A DNA stretch of 64,000 bases, taken from Virgibacillus_O xinjiangensis. Its GTDB lineage: Bacteria; Bacillota; Bacilli; Bacillales; Amphibacillaceae. Under the pieces are notes generated by a model. That model ran no database searches. It was not told the origin of the DNA and saw nothing but the letters and a program-made list of their open reading frames with translations. This document shows positions 53,575-62,306 of this stretch, piece after piece; positions within the stretch are counted from its first letter, which is position 1, and each line of letters opens with the position of its first letter. The DNA is taken from assembly GCF_042643145.1 (NCBI RefSeq), contig NZ_JBHRSA010000003.1, positions 108,756 through 172,755 of the forward strand, written 5' to 3'. A program made the position numbers and the translations under genes.

Positions 53575-54321
53575 TTGATGATGAGCAGCAGATTGAATGA
53601 CCCTTCTTTGGAAGAAATGGTTGAAATGGCGCAAAACGGTGATCATTCTATACAGAATTATATTCTCGATACATATAAACCCTTCATTGCAACATGCGTT
53701 TGCGAGGTTTGTAAAAGGTATATCGACCCGCACAGAGATGACGAATTCAGTATAGGACTTTCCGCTTTCAATGATGCCATATTCTCCTATTCCCCTGAGC
53801 GCGGCAGTTCGTTTCTTTCTTTTGCGAAATTGGTAGTGAAACGGAGGGTCATCGACTATATCAGGTCCATGGTCAAGAGGCCAAAGGTGGTCTCTTTGGA
53901 TGAAACGTATGATATGGATCGGGCTGAGACTCCAAGGGAAATCACTGCCGTTCAGGAGAGATACCAGATAGAGAAAGACGCTTGGCATCTTCGTGAGGAA
54001 ATTGCGGATTTCAAGGAAAAGTTGGCAGAATATAAATTGAGTTTAGCTGAGATCGCTGACGTTTCGCCTAAGCACCGGGACGCGCGTGAATCAGCCATAC
54101 ATACGGCAATGGTGCTGTATGATGACGAGCATTTGCGTGAGAAGGTGCAGAAGAAACAGAAACTGCCAATAAAAGAACTAGTGAAGTCAGTGAATGTAAG
54201 TAAGAAAACCTTGGAAAGAAACCGGAAATTCATTCTGGCTATTTTCATCATATTAAGTGAGGATTATCTATATCTCAAGGATTATTTGAAGGGGGTGGAT
54301 GGATGCCAAAGGGAATCATAA
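53575..54321 (+). CDS. sigI: RNA polymerase sigma factor SigI
   Basis: A 248-residue alternative sigma factor. Region 2 shows IQNYILDTYKPFIATCVCEV and SYSPERGSSFLSFAKLVVKRRVIDYIR (shortened in meaning; about residues 60-105); the C-terminal SigI-specific part includes LPIKELVKSVNVSKKTLERN. SigI controls heat and cell-wall stress genes in Bacillus. TTG 53575 fits the spacing to AGGAAGGGG; ATG 53578 or 53581 are alternatives. ACCCAC about 50 bases upstream with CGATAACGAAA may be an autoregulatory SigI promoter. It overlaps rsgI by 19 bases. Confidence 0.9.
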   Translation: MMMSSRLNDPSLEEMVEMAQNGDHSIQNYILDTYKPFIATCVCEVCKRYIDPHRDDEFSIGLSAFNDAIFSYSPERGSSFLSFAKLVVKRRVIDYIRSMVKRPKVVSLDETYDMDRAETPREITAVQERYQIEKDAWHLREEIADFKEKLAEYKLSLAEIADVSPKHRDARESAIHTAMVLYDDEHLREKVQKKQKLPIKELVKSVNVSKKTLERNRKFILAIFIILSEDYLYLKDYLKGVDGCQRES

Positions 54322-55577
54322 TGGAACATGAGAAGAAATGTACCATCATTCTCACAAGGGATGGCACATTTCAAAAAGCTGCGCCAATAAAGGATGCACA
54401 TGTTGGGATGGAAGTCAGTTTCGAACCATTGACTGAGCCGCCGAGGTCTTTAAGTGGCAGCCAGTATATCCGCCTGCTTGCGATTGCCTCCATCCTGCTG
54501 CTTGCGGTATTTCCCGTTTACTTCCTGACACAGGCTGAAAAGAGCTATGCCTATGTCAACCTGGCAATCAATCCAAGTATTGAACTCGAAATTGGCGAAG
54601 CATTCCAGGTCAAGGGCATTCGTGCCATCAATGAAGATGCCCGCAATATCGTCGATAATCTGACGGATTATCAACATGAGAAGCTGGATAAGGTAATAGC
54701 ACGCATCATCGAGGAAGGAAAAGAGGCAGGGATTATCCAGCTGGGAGAAGAGCGGAGCATGTTGATCGGAATCAGTTACATATCAGAACATCGCAACGAC
54801 CCTTCCCTCGACCAAAACATCGAGAAGTTTATCAAAGATGAAGAAACGAATTGGAACATTGCCTCCTTCCAAGTTCCAAGGGATTGGCACGAGGAAGCAA
54901 TGGAAGAAAATAGATCGATGAACGAAATAATGGCGGATGTACTGGAAAACCAAGAGGAAATACCGGAGGATACAGCTGATTCATTAAGTGAAGAAGATAT
55001 AGATATTATTCATTCTTATTATGGGGAAGAGAAAGAAACTTCAGCGACTGAACAAGAATCAGCAAACCGTCAGGAATCGAAGGAAGAGGAAGAGGACCCT
55101 GTATCCGGACCGGTTAAACATCCAAGTGAACGGAAAGAGCAGAATGCGGAAGGAAACAAAACACCCCCTTCTGCAGAAAAGGATAGATCAGACTCGGCCA
55201 ATAACAGAGAGAAAACACCAGGTAATCATGCCAACCAAGGACAATCCATGAAAGGGAACAGCGACAAAGCAAAAGAAGAACCCAAGGGACCGAAGAGGGG
55301 GGATGAACGAAACAATGATCATCCCCCCTCTGAAAAAAACGCCAAGAATGCAAGCCCTGGCAAAGGAAATAATAATGGAAGAGGAAAAGATGAAGATATA
55401 GGTCCTCCCCATGGAAAACCTCCAGCGAAAAATGGAAACAATGACAGCATAAGGGAGAAGCCCGGCAAAAATGGGAGTATGGGAAAAAATGGAAATGGCC
55501 CGGTTGAAAATAACGGCAATGGCCGGGGAGGACCAGGAAATAATGGACCTCCAAGCAACGTGCCCCATGGGAGATAA
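54303..55577 (+). CDS. rsgI: Anti-sigma-I factor RsgI
   Basis: A 424-residue membrane protein. The N-terminal RsgI domain (about residues 1-50, KGIIMEHEKKCTIILTRDGT) binds SigI inside the cell; a membrane helix follows (about 58-76), then the extracellular conserved segment AYVNLAINPSIELEIGEAFQ. From about residue 230 the tail is disordered, first Glu/Lys-rich then Asn/Gly/Pro-rich (NNGRGKDEDIGPPHGKPP), and is likely outside the cell. Overlap with sigI couples the pair. The start ATG 54303 gives the usual family N-terminus. Confidence 0.9.
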   Translation: MPKGIIMEHEKKCTIILTRDGTFQKAAPIKDAHVGMEVSFEPLTEPPRSLSGSQYIRLLAIASILLLAVFPVYFLTQAEKSYAYVNLAINPSIELEIGEAFQVKGIRAINEDARNIVDNLTDYQHEKLDKVIARIIEEGKEAGIIQLGEERSMLIGISYISEHRNDPSLDQNIEKFIKDEETNWNIASFQVPRDWHEEAMEENRSMNEIMADVLENQEEIPEDTADSLSEEDIDIIHSYYGEEKETSATEQESANRQESKEEEEDPVSGPVKHPSERKEQNAEGNKTPPSAEKDRSDSANNREKTPGNHANQGQSMKGNSDKAKEEPKGPKRGDERNNDHPPSEKNAKNASPGKGNNNGRGKDEDIGPPHGKPPAKNGNNDSIREKPGKNGSMGKNGNGPVENNGNGRGGPGNNGPPSNVPHGR

Positions 55578-55588
55578 ATAAACGAAGG

Positions 55589-55615
55589 GAGTGCCGGGTC
55601 ACGGGCACTCTTTTA
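55589..55615 (+). terminator. Terminator of sigI-rsgI
   Basis: GAGTGCC-GGGTCACG-GGCACTC followed by TTTTAT. Confidence 0.85.
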
Positions 55616-55658
55616 TAGTGGGGAAAATGGTTGATAATCGGTGAGTCGTGTGCAGGAA

Positions 55659-56018
55659 ATCAGCCGGAGAGCGAATTAATCGGCAGCACCTGCGCGATAT
55701 CCGCGGGGAGCGAATTAATCAGCAGCACCTGCGCGATATCCTCCGCAGAGCGAACAAATCAGCAGAACGCCCGCGATATCCGCGGAAGAGCGAACATATC
55801 GGCAGCACCTGCGCGATATCCTCCGTAGAACGAATATATCAGCAGCACCTGCGCGATATCCTCCGCAGAACGAATATATCAGCAGCACCTGCTGGATATC
55901 CGCGGGAGAGCGAATATATCAGCAGCACCTGCGCGATATCCTCCGCAGAGCGAACAAATCAGCAGGACGCCCGCGATATCCTCGGCAGAGCGAATATATC
56001 GGCAGCACACAATAAATC
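55659..56018 (+). repeat. 20-bp tandem repeat array 3 (about 18 units, 40-bp dimers)
   Basis: ATC recurs every 20 bases from 55659 to 55998, with one 19-base step near 55718. Two unit types alternate: ATCAGCAGCACCTGCGCGAT and ATCCTCCGCAGAGCGAATAT, making a 40-bp dimer. Same core and orientation as array 1. It lies 45 bases after the rsgI terminator and ends against the yhdB terminator. Frames crossing it are not genes. Confidence 0.95.
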
Positions 56019-56022
56019 AAAA

Positions 56023-56048
56023 CCGGGATGCCACCTTTGGCATCCCGG
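56023..56048 (-). terminator. Terminator of yhdB
   Basis: CCGGGATGCC/GGCATCCCGG stem; minus-strand tail TTTTGATTT. Confidence 0.85.
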
Positions 56049-56057
56049 ATTATTATT

Positions 56058-56294
56058 TTAGACTTCCATCAGTACGACGGGTTCCTGTTTCATGGCGTGG
56101 TCCAAGTAATAAAGAAGGTTGTCGTGGTTCTGCATGATTTTCCTTTCATCAAGCGAGTGATGGTAGGAATTGAGGAATAGCTGGATTTTTTTGGAAAGCA
56201 GATCATCATCGGTCCGTACCATCAGCACCAGTAGATCGTCCCAGTGTCCCCAGAGTGTATAGTAGAGCGCTTTGTCATAATCAGGTATCTTCAA
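56058..56294 (-). CDS. yhdB: YhdB-like small protein
   Basis: A 78-residue protein with DYDKALYYTLWGHWDDLLVL at residues 5-24 and DDLLSKKIQLFLNSYHH following, which I recognise as the YhdB family of Bacillus. Function unknown. ATG 56294 follows AGAGGAGGGG on the minus strand. Confidence 0.8.
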   Translation of the reverse strand: MKIPDYDKALYYTLWGHWDDLLVLMVRTDDDLLSKKIQLFLNSYHHSLDERKIMQNHDNLLYYLDHAMKQEPVVLMEV

Positions 56295-56403
56295 TGGTTC
56301 CCCTCCTCTAAGTGTAAGGGTTGTTTATATCCTTCCCCATCACCCAATAATATTTCCAGCATTTAAAGTGGCTTCGTTGCCAAAATCAGGAGATTTTTAC
56401 AAC

Positions 56404-56433
56404 GGAATAATAAGTGTTCTATGTTGCATACTA
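56404..56433 (+). promoter_or_regulatory. SigG promoter of yhcN
   Basis: GGAATA (56404-56409), 17-base spacer, CATACTA (56427-56433). The -10 box is the exact forespore consensus. Confidence 0.8.
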
Positions 56434-56458
56434 AAAGCAAATCAGTAAGGAGGAATAA

Positions 56459-57184
56459 ATGATGAAATGGAAAATACTGAGTTTGCTTAGTGCATTGCTT
56501 GTCATCCTCGCAGCTTGCGGCAATGGAGGAAATACAGATGACAATGGAGCTGCAGGGGATCCGGAAGTCGATCAAACCAGGTATAATAATGTGAATGATA
56601 CTGGTGAACGAATGAACAGGGATAGAGAATATCAACTGATCCGGGATTCTGAAGGCGATCAGGAGGACGGCAATGGTGCAACACGATACGATGTATCTGA
56701 ACAAGCGGCGGAAAGAATAACCGAAGAAGTGGAAGGAATTAATCGTGCTTACGTTCTGACTACAGAAAACACAGCCTATGTTGCTGCGGGCATGGATGTA
56801 GACAGTACGGAAAGAAATGACAAAGCCGGAAATCAGGGGAATGGCCAAAATAATGCTGGAAATGATGGAAATTTGACCGGTACAAACGGTGGAGACAATG
56901 AAGGTGCAGGTGAAATCAATGGCACCAATGGCGGTGATCAGGGTGATACCGGGAATGCCGATGGTGAAGACCAGTTGAGCGATGAAGTGAAAGAACAGAT
57001 CCGTGACGTTGTACAATCTGTCGATAATGAAATTGATAACGTATATGTGTCAACGAACCCAGAGTTTCTAGATTTGACCAATAATTATGTGGATGATGCA
57101 AACAATGGGGATCCTGTTGAAGGAATGTTCGACCAAATGGGCAACATGATTCAGCGTATTTTTCCGCAAAACGGCAACAATTAA
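56459..57184 (+). CDS. yhcN: YhcN/YlaJ-family sporulation lipoprotein with low-complexity insert
   Basis: A 241-residue lipoprotein: signal peptide and lipobox LAACG (about residues 17-21). The YhcN domain is visible as YDVSEQAAERITEEVEGINR (about residues 75-94), AYVAAGMDV and, near the C-terminus, EVKEQIRDVVQSVDNEIDNV. Between them (about 115-180) is a Gly/Asn/Asp-rich stretch with repeated GTNGGD. YhcN proteins sit in the spore inner membrane and affect germination and outgrowth. The SigG promoter upstream agrees. A second ATG three bases later may be the start. Confidence 0.88.
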   Translation: MMKWKILSLLSALLVILAACGNGGNTDDNGAAGDPEVDQTRYNNVNDTGERMNRDREYQLIRDSEGDQEDGNGATRYDVSEQAAERITEEVEGINRAYVLTTENTAYVAAGMDVDSTERNDKAGNQGNGQNNAGNDGNLTGTNGGDNEGAGEINGTNGGDQGDTGNADGEDQLSDEVKEQIRDVVQSVDNEIDNVYVSTNPEFLDLTNNYVDDANNGDPVEGMFDQMGNMIQRIFPQNGNN

Positions 57185-57195
57185 TGACATAAAAA

Positions 57196-57231
57196 TGAGT
57201 GATTCGATAATAAGGATCGCTCATTTTTATT
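57196..57231 (+). terminator. Terminator of yhcN
   Basis: GAGTGAT...ATCGCTC stem with TTTTTATT tail. Confidence 0.65.
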
Positions 57232-57362
57232 GCCCGGGAAATTTTACCGACACATTACATACCCCTTCCCCTATATTGGGCGATTATAAATGGTACTCTG
57301 CTGTTTATCCAGTGGCAGAATATGCTAAAATTAATGGGACAAAGAAGAAGGAGGGCTTTCTG

Positions 57363-58730
57363 ATGACGGAGAACGTTTTGGCCTATCTGAATGAAAATCG
57401 GGAGCAACTGCTGAATAAATTGAATGAGTTTCTTTCCATCCCAAGCGTGAGTACCGATCCGGAACATAAAGAGGATGTACAGCGGGCGGCAGATTTTATC
57501 GTTACATATCTAAAGGACATTCCCTTTGAGAAGGTAGAAAAACAGGAAACTGGCGGACATCCGCTGGTATACGCTGAATATAATGGAGCGGGTGAGGAAG
57601 CCCCGACTGTTCTGTTCTATGGCCACTATGACGTGCAGCCTGCAGATCCGCTTGAACAATGGAACAGCGATCCATTCCAGCCTGAAATCCGGGATGGACG
57701 TCTTTATGCAAGAGGAGCCAGCGATGATAAGGGACAGGTATTCATACATCTTGCTGTCTTTGAAGCGTTTATGAAAACAGAAGGAAAACTGCCCCTCAAT
57801 GTCAAAGTATGTATCGAGGGGGAGGAAGAGATCGGCAGCGAAAACCTCTACAATGTTTTGCAGGAAAAAAAGGAGCAGTTTTCGGCCGATTTTGCTGTAA
57901 TATCCGATTCTGGCATGGTGGCCGAAAATCAGCCGACCATTCTCTATGGACTGAAAGGTTTCACCGGTGTAGAAATAACCGTGGACGGGCCCGATCATGA
58001 CCTCCATTCCGGCATGTACGGTGGCGCGGTTCGAAATCCGATCATGGCTCTCAGCCATATCCTCTCCTCGATGAAGAACGAAGAAGAAGTGGTGACGGTC
58101 GATGGCTTCTATGATGGTGTAGAGCCGATTACCGAAGAGGAAAGAAAGCTGATTGCCGAGGTCAAAGGGGAGGATTTCCAGCAGGCAACAGGGGTGCCGG
58201 AAACCGTCTCGGAAAAAGGGTATACTGCAAAAGAGCATACACAGGCCCGGCCGACTTTCGAGATCAATGGAATATACGGCGGATATCAAGGGGAAGGAAC
58301 GAAAACCATCATCCCTTCTTCTGCAACAGCTAAAATCACTTGCCGCCTTGTGCCTGGACAGGAACCGGACCGGATTCAACAGCTGCTGGAAGACCATGTC
58401 AAGAGGGTGGCTCCCTCCGGTGTAACGGTGGATGTCAAAAAAGAGAAATTATCTGCGAAGGCATACAAAGTGGAGCCCGATCATCCATTGATCAAAAAAG
58501 CGGCAAATAGTTATACGAAAGCCTATGACAAGGAAACGGTGTTTGTCCGGATGGGCGGATCGATCCCAGTGGTGGAGTGGATGGATGACATCTATCAAAT
58601 GCCAATTGTATTGCTTGGGTTCGGTACACCAGAAGACCGGCTGCACTCACCGAATGAGAGCTTTCCTATCGACAGTTTCGACAAAGGAATGGAGACATTG
58701 GTACATTACTGGAATGAGGTCAAGGAATAA
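57363..58730 (+). CDS. M20-family metallo-dipeptidase
   Basis: A 455-residue M20 peptidase. Zinc site residues are visible in FYGHYDVQPADPLEQW (about residues 83-98), RGASDDKGQ (bridging Asp) and IEGEEEIGSEN (catalytic Glu); the dimerisation domain carries DGPDHDLHSGMYGGAVRNPI and the last ligand is in FGTPEDRLHSPNE. It splits dipeptides or a related amide in the cytosol. ATG 57363 is preceded by AAGGAGGG; a longer frame upstream has no ribosome site and overlaps the yhcN terminator. Confidence 0.92.
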   Translation: MTENVLAYLNENREQLLNKLNEFLSIPSVSTDPEHKEDVQRAADFIVTYLKDIPFEKVEKQETGGHPLVYAEYNGAGEEAPTVLFYGHYDVQPADPLEQWNSDPFQPEIRDGRLYARGASDDKGQVFIHLAVFEAFMKTEGKLPLNVKVCIEGEEEIGSENLYNVLQEKKEQFSADFAVISDSGMVAENQPTILYGLKGFTGVEITVDGPDHDLHSGMYGGAVRNPIMALSHILSSMKNEEEVVTVDGFYDGVEPITEEERKLIAEVKGEDFQQATGVPETVSEKGYTAKEHTQARPTFEINGIYGGYQGEGTKTIIPSSATAKITCRLVPGQEPDRIQQLLEDHVKRVAPSGVTVDVKKEKLSAKAYKVEPDHPLIKKAANSYTKAYDKETVFVRMGGSIPVVEWMDDIYQMPIVLLGFGTPEDRLHSPNESFPIDSFDKGMETLVHYWNEVKE

Positions 58731-58797
58731 CCGAGTTTTCAACCGTTAATAACGGGGAAATATGAGGTAGTGGTAGTCAACATAAGGGGGGAAACCG

Positions 58798-59553
58798 ATG
58801 AAATACGCAGTTATAACAGGAGCTTCCAAGGGGTTGGGGGAGTCTGTAGCCAAGTTGTTTCTGGAGTCAGGAATCAATGTGATTGGTATTTCCAGAAGCA
58901 AAAGCAGCACCCTGCCGAAACATGCAGAAGAAAATCATGTACAATACCAGCATTTCTCCTGTGATCTAGCAAACATGGATGAACTGACGGACACTTTTGA
59001 GAAAATTGAGGAAGAAATATACACAGAAGATCTACATGCTGTCTATTTGGTCAATAATGCCGGAGTGGTGGAACCGATCGATCAGGCCATGAACGTGAGT
59101 GGCAGTGATTTAGTCAAGCATTATCAAATCAATACCATCGCACCGATGACATTAATGAATCTTTTTCTGAAAAAATCCGTGGAGGCTGATGTGCCTCTTT
59201 ATGGAGCCAACGTGACCTCGGGAGCGGCTGAGAGGGCCACATACGGTTGGAGTGCCTACAGCAGCTCAAAGGCAAGCATCAACATGTATACGAAGACGGT
59301 TGCCTTGGAACAGGCAGAGTTGAAGACCGATAATAAAGTAATTGCGTTCAGTCCAGGAATCATGGATACAGATATGCAGGAAAAAATCCGTACCAGTTCC
59401 CAAGATCAGTTCACTGCTGTCGATACCTTCAAAAATTACAAGGAAAAGAATCTGCTCCGGGACACGGATGCAGTTGGAGGCGTCCTTGTGGATATTCTCA
59501 CAGATGAGGGGATCAGAAATGGAGAAATCTATAATGTAAAAGATTATCTATAA
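58798..59553 (+). CDS. yueD: Short-chain dehydrogenase, benzil-reductase (YueD) type
   Basis: A 251-residue SDR: cofactor motif VITGASKGLGESVA (residues 5-18), LVNNAGVVEPID (about 83-94), catalytic serine in NVTSGAAERATYGWSAYSSS and the Y-x3-K as YSSSK. It is close to the YueD / (S)-benzoin-forming benzil reductase group of Bacillus, which reduces diketones with NADPH; the natural substrate is unknown. ATG 58798 follows AAGGGGGG. About 67 bases after the dipeptidase. Confidence 0.85.
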   Translation: MKYAVITGASKGLGESVAKLFLESGINVIGISRSKSSTLPKHAEENHVQYQHFSCDLANMDELTDTFEKIEEEIYTEDLHAVYLVNNAGVVEPIDQAMNVSGSDLVKHYQINTIAPMTLMNLFLKKSVEADVPLYGANVTSGAAERATYGWSAYSSSKASINMYTKTVALEQAELKTDNKVIAFSPGIMDTDMQEKIRTSSQDQFTAVDTFKNYKEKNLLRDTDAVGGVLVDILTDEGIRNGEIYNVKDYL

Positions 59554-59569
59554 TCTGTGCGAATGCCCT

Positions 59570-59597
59570 ACCCAAATTATTTTCAATGCATACAGTA
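59570..59597 (+). promoter_or_regulatory. SigK/SigE-type mother-cell promoter of yjcZ
   Basis: A -10 element CATACAGTA (59589-59597, consensus CATAnnnTA) with AC 17 bases upstream, as for SigK. Confidence 0.5.
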
Positions 59598-59628
59598 ATG
59601 TAGATTGAAAATAGGGAGGGAATTATTC

Positions 59629-59754
59629 ATGAGCGATAAAGGTAGAGGTAACGGGTTCAGCTTTGCGCTGTTGGTCGTACTTTTCATTTTGTTGATTATC
59701 ATCGGAACTGCTTATAATGGTCACGGCTACGGCGGAGGTTATGGCGGTTATTAA
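59629..59754 (+). CDS. yjcZ: YjcZ-family sporulation small protein
   Basis: A 41-residue peptide: a short polar start (SDKGRGNGFS), a hydrophobic helix (FALLVVLFILLIIIG) and a Gly/Tyr/His-rich end (GHGYGGGYGGY). This is the YjcZ/SscA family of spore-coat-associated small proteins. ATG 59629 follows ATAGGGAGGG. Monocistronic, with a terminator. Confidence 0.88.
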   Translation: MSDKGRGNGFSFALLVVLFILLIIIGTAYNGHGYGGGYGGY

Positions 59755-59762
59755 TGAATAGA

Positions 59763-59803
59763 AAATGCAGCGGCTCCATTTGATGGGCCGCTGCATTTTT
59801 TAT
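59763..59803. terminator. Bidirectional terminator between yjcZ and ABC permease
   Basis: AATGCAGCGGC...GCCGCTGCATTTTTT stem. Confidence 0.88.
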
Positions 59804-59807
59804 ATTT

Positions 59808-61445
59808 CTAGAGGAGTTGATGGTGGTCGGTATCCAATTTCTTGACCAGAAGTTGGTGGATGAGGAAGATTCCCCCCAACAGAAAGGCCATCAACAGAAA
59901 AGCGGTGGACCATATGCCCTGGAAAACAGGTATCCGCCACAATAACAGGACAAGGATACCAATAGGCACCATAGAAAAGAGCAGGAGGAACAGGCCGGTC
60001 ACACGAGCTTTGAAAATTTCCTGTTCATCTGTCCAATTCAACCGGGGGCTGAGAAAATCCAGGTAGGTTCCCAATAGGCTGATCAGCCAGCTGGCAGTGA
60101 ACATGATCATCAACCAGAACGGCAGAATGATCAATGGAGCGCCCATGAACAATCCCAAAATAAAAACCAGGCTGATTGCCAACAGGTTGATGATCCAAGC
60201 TGTTGCAATCTTGCTGAATAGCACCTGTTTCATAGGAAGTGGGAGAAATAGATTGGCCTGCCAGTTTTTCCCTTCCCGGGATATGGAGGATATCGATGTA
60301 CCATTTCCTGCCAGGGTAAACAGGCCGATGACGGACAAGAGCAATAGCCACTCTTTGGCATTGAACATGCTTCCTAGCGTTCCTAGAGGGTTATCACCGA
60401 AGTCCATGATGAACAGCACCAAAATAAAAATGGGAGCAAACAAGCTTTGGATGACACACTGCATCAGAAACGTCGGTGTCCGGAAGATCAGCCGCAGTTC
60501 TTTGAGGATATAAGCCATCCATACCGGACGGGTTTTTATTTTCTCCCTGGGATTTTTCCCTGTTTTTCTTTGGCTACCACCACCTGTTCCCTGTACGCCC
60601 TTGAGGTATAGGTGTTGCCCCATCCAGATGAACAGCAGGACAGCCGCCAGACTGATGCCCATCATCAGCAAAAGATGGAGAGCACCGGACCATGCAGCTG
60701 CATTACCTAATGCCATTGCGCTGAAATATGCAGGCGGATAGAAAGAAGTTGCCGCCTTCAATAATCCCCCGTTTTCCTGGAGTAATCCTGCCAGGTTCTG
60801 TATGGTATCATCTGAACCCGTATTCATCCGGATGAGAACATTCACCAGAATAATCATGGACAATGATAAAATACCGCCAAGCACTTTAGAGCGGTCTTTG
60901 TTTTTCGAGATATTGATGAACCGCATCATGACCATCAGCACGAGTGAGGCAGCGGTAAACGGAACCAGCGGCAATGCAAGGTACAGGAAGAAGCCATATA
61001 TGTAAAAAAGCAACGAGGCACCGCTAGCCGCCCCATAGGCTAAATACACAGGAAAATACACGGCAGCACTGATGACATACATGTAGATGAGAGGATTGGA
61101 AGCTTTGGCCAAGAGTATCTGATAGGGATGGAAAGGAAATGGGATAAAGGATGCCACATCTTCCGAAAAATAAAAAGCGCCAACCACCGTCATAAAGCCG
61201 ACTAGGAAAAGCAATAGGTGTACCATAAGAAACAGCAGACCGAGTATCAAATGTTCCTGTTCGAGCGGGGCGAGGATTGAATATAACGACCCAACAAGAT
61301 TATGGACGACAGTCAAGTAGATGATGGCCATCGGAACCAAAAACAAGGCAGCAAATACATAGACCCACAGTTGTGAATTGTTACCCCCTGAACGGGAATA
61401 TTGCATTTTCAGTACAGTTTTGGTGAGCAGCCAAGTATTACGCAT
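59808..61445 (-). CDS. ABC-2-type transporter permease
   Basis: A 545-residue membrane protein with about twelve hydrophobic segments and a central cytoplasmic linker (GTGGGSQRKTGKNPREKIK, about residues 288-306). It overlaps the ATPase gene by 8 bases, so the two make one exporter, similar to YthP/YthQ-type systems of Bacillus. Substrate unknown. It ends at the terminator shared with yjcZ. Confidence 0.85.
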   Translation of the reverse strand: MRNTWLLTKTVLKMQYSRSGGNNSQLWVYVFAALFLVPMAIIYLTVVHNLVGSLYSILAPLEQEHLILGLLFLMVHLLLFLVGFMTVVGAFYFSEDVASFIPFPFHPYQILLAKASNPLIYMYVISAAVYFPVYLAYGAASGASLLFYIYGFFLYLALPLVPFTAASLVLMVMMRFINISKNKDRSKVLGGILSLSMIILVNVLIRMNTGSDDTIQNLAGLLQENGGLLKAATSFYPPAYFSAMALGNAAAWSGALHLLLMMGISLAAVLLFIWMGQHLYLKGVQGTGGGSQRKTGKNPREKIKTRPVWMAYILKELRLIFRTPTFLMQCVIQSLFAPIFILVLFIMDFGDNPLGTLGSMFNAKEWLLLLSVIGLFTLAGNGTSISSISREGKNWQANLFLPLPMKQVLFSKIATAWIINLLAISLVFILGLFMGAPLIILPFWLMIMFTASWLISLLGTYLDFLSPRLNWTDEQEIFKARVTGLFLLLFSMVPIGILVLLLWRIPVFQGIWSTAFLLMAFLLGGIFLIHQLLVKKLDTDHHQLL

Positions 61446-62163
61446 CGTTGGTCAACTCCAAAAATACCTTTTCCAACGAATCCCCGGTCTGATAGGTTTC
61501 CCTCAATTGGTCCAAGGTTCCGTGAAACAGCACGTTCCCTTGGTTGATTACTGCTACTTCGTCACATAATTGTTCGACGACTTCGAGCCCATGGCTGGAA
61601 AAGAAGACAACATTTCCCTGGTCGGCATGCTTCCTCATCATTTCTTTCAGTATATAGGCTGATTTAGGATCCAAGCCGGTCAACGGTTCATCGAGAATCC
61701 ATATATCTGGGTCATGCAGCAATACACCGGACACGATGATTTTCTGCCTCATTCCATGCGAATAGGTTTGGATATAATCATTCAGTGCATCATAAATATC
61801 GAACTGCTTTGTCAGGGTTTCAATTTTCTCTTTCTTGACAGGTGCCGGCACCTGGTATATATCTCCGATGAAGTTCAGGTAGTCGATTCCTTTCAGGCGG
61901 AGGAACATATCCGGCTGGTCTGGAACATAACCGAAGATCTTCTTTGCTTCCAAAGGTGATTCCTCAATATCGATGCCATTCAAGGTGATGGTTCCGTTAT
62001 CCAACGGGAGCACCCCTGTCATCATTTTGATGGTCGTGGACTTTCCTGCACCATTTGGGCCGAGGAAACCGGTGATTTTTCCATCTGGGATGGTGAGATT
62101 CAAATTATCGATGGCTTTTTTCTTTCCGCCATAATTTTTATCGACATGCTTTATATCAATCAA
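61438..62163 (-). CDS. ABC transporter ATP-binding protein
   Basis: A 241-residue ATPase: Walker A GPNGAGKSTTIKMM (about residues 36-49), signature SHGMRQKIIVSG (about 134-145), Walker B IWILDEPLTGLD and the switch histidine in FFSSHGLEVVEQL. It drives the permease encoded next to it. ATG 62163 is preceded by AGGAGGC. First gene of the two-gene operon. Confidence 0.93.
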   Translation of the reverse strand: MIDIKHVDKNYGGKKKAIDNLNLTIPDGKITGFLGPNGAGKSTTIKMMTGVLPLDNGTITLNGIDIEESPLEAKKIFGYVPDQPDMFLRLKGIDYLNFIGDIYQVPAPVKKEKIETLTKQFDIYDALNDYIQTYSHGMRQKIIVSGVLLHDPDIWILDEPLTGLDPKSAYILKEMMRKHADQGNVVFFSSHGLEVVEQLCDEVAVINQGNVLFHGTLDQLRETYQTGDSLEKVFLELTNDA

Positions 62164-62306
62164 ATAAATGCCTCCTGTAATGAATAGTGCCTACTGAAAA
62201 GCCGCGTGTTTTATGATACACTTTATGATGGAGTTTGTACTTGAAAACATGTATACCAGTTATTTTAACATATAGATGGTGTTATAGACGGAAAGAGGGG
62301 AATTAG

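Noticed and set aside
55648..56061. Plus-strand open frame of 137 codons with repeated serine/arginine patterns
   Set aside because: Also a by-product of a 20-bp array; no ribosome site and no family resemblance.
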